This document shows positions 13,935-14,146 of a DNA stretch of 14,146 bases, in pieces; position 1 is the stretch's first letter; each line of letters opens with the position of its first letter. The translations under genes were made by a program, and so were the position numbers. A model generated the notes under the pieces. It ran no database searches. It was not told the DNA's origin and was given only the letters and a program-made list of their open reading frames with translations. The DNA is from an uncultured Oscillospiraceae bacterium. GTDB taxonomy: Bacteria; Bacillota; Clostridia; Oscillospirales; Oscillospiraceae. The DNA is taken from the NCBI GenBank assembly GCA_900763995.1, contig CAAFMK010000076.1, positions 1 through 14,146 of the forward strand, given 5' to 3'.

Positions 13935-14146
13935 GACCCTGTATTGATCCATAAAAATAGGAATATGGCGGCCGGGAGCCATACATAAGGAATTTGGATG
14001 GAAAACAGGCGCAGCAGGTATCTCAGAACAGGCATTTGTGTGGTATATACGATGGAGCTGATAAAAATTTTGTGAAATTTCATTTTTTATATTGAGAAAG
14101 ATGGAATACAGCACAAAAACATAAATTTATAAAGGGAAATTTTCTC
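13935..14146. other. Gene-free region downstream of ftsZ
   Basis: I see no credible gene in these 212 bp. A small hairpin, TATGGC (13964-13969) with GCCATA (13978-13983), is present. The last 90 bases are very AT-rich and may be the upstream region of the next gene outside the window, but no good promoter pair was found. Confidence 0.5.

Overview
The window is a division and cell wall (dcw) cluster on the plus strand of a Gram-positive, probably spore-forming bacterium of the class Clostridia. An Oscillospiraceae-type gut lineage is my best guess. Reasons: the order mraZ-rsmH-ftsL-PBP-murE-mraY-ftsW-murG-(murA)-divIB-ftsZ; a class B penicillin-binding protein with two C-terminal PASTA domains, a Gram-positive trait; DivIB with a very basic N-terminus and a POTRA domain; strong Shine-Dalgarno sites; and a MurE carrying the DNPR motif, which implies meso-diaminopimelate peptidoglycan. 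The genus is inference.

Layout: bases 1-155 hold a sigma-A-like promoter and a 10-bp-phased array of GTGGAG-type repeats that looks like the MraZ autoregulatory operator. Then come mraZ (156-569), rsmH (571-1512) and ftsL (1584-2147). A 213-bp gap follows with two hairpins, the second a 23-bp intrinsic terminator. The second block is the class B PBP spoVD/ftsI (2361-4763), murE (4862-6352), mraY (6414-7406), ftsW/spoVE (7440-8681) and murG (8703-9821). After a 226-bp gap with a hairpin, a weak promoter candidate and a tandem GGTGGAGCACA repeat comes murA (10048-11307). An AT-rich 274-bp gap leads to divIB (11582-12484). A 221-bp gap with two good tandem promoters precedes ftsZ (12706-13896), which ends at a strong terminator (13902-13934). 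The last 212 bp hold no gene I can support.

The genes make and place septal peptidoglycan. MurA commits UDP-GlcNAc to the pathway, MurE adds the third stem residue, and MraY and MurG make lipid I and lipid II. FtsW and the class B PBP polymerise and cross-link lipid II. FtsL, DivIB and FtsZ position and activate that synthase. RsmH modifies 16S rRNA and MraZ regulates the operon.

No exotic or foreign system is visible; all eleven genes are recognisable housekeeping genes. The points worth a second look are regulatory and architectural: MraZ-like repeats before both mraZ and murA, the terminator splitting the cluster, a 13-nt anti-SD match just inside the ftsW start region that points at an ATA codon, the absence of murF, murD, murC, murB and ftsA, and unusual segments in DivIB, FtsZ and the PBP.
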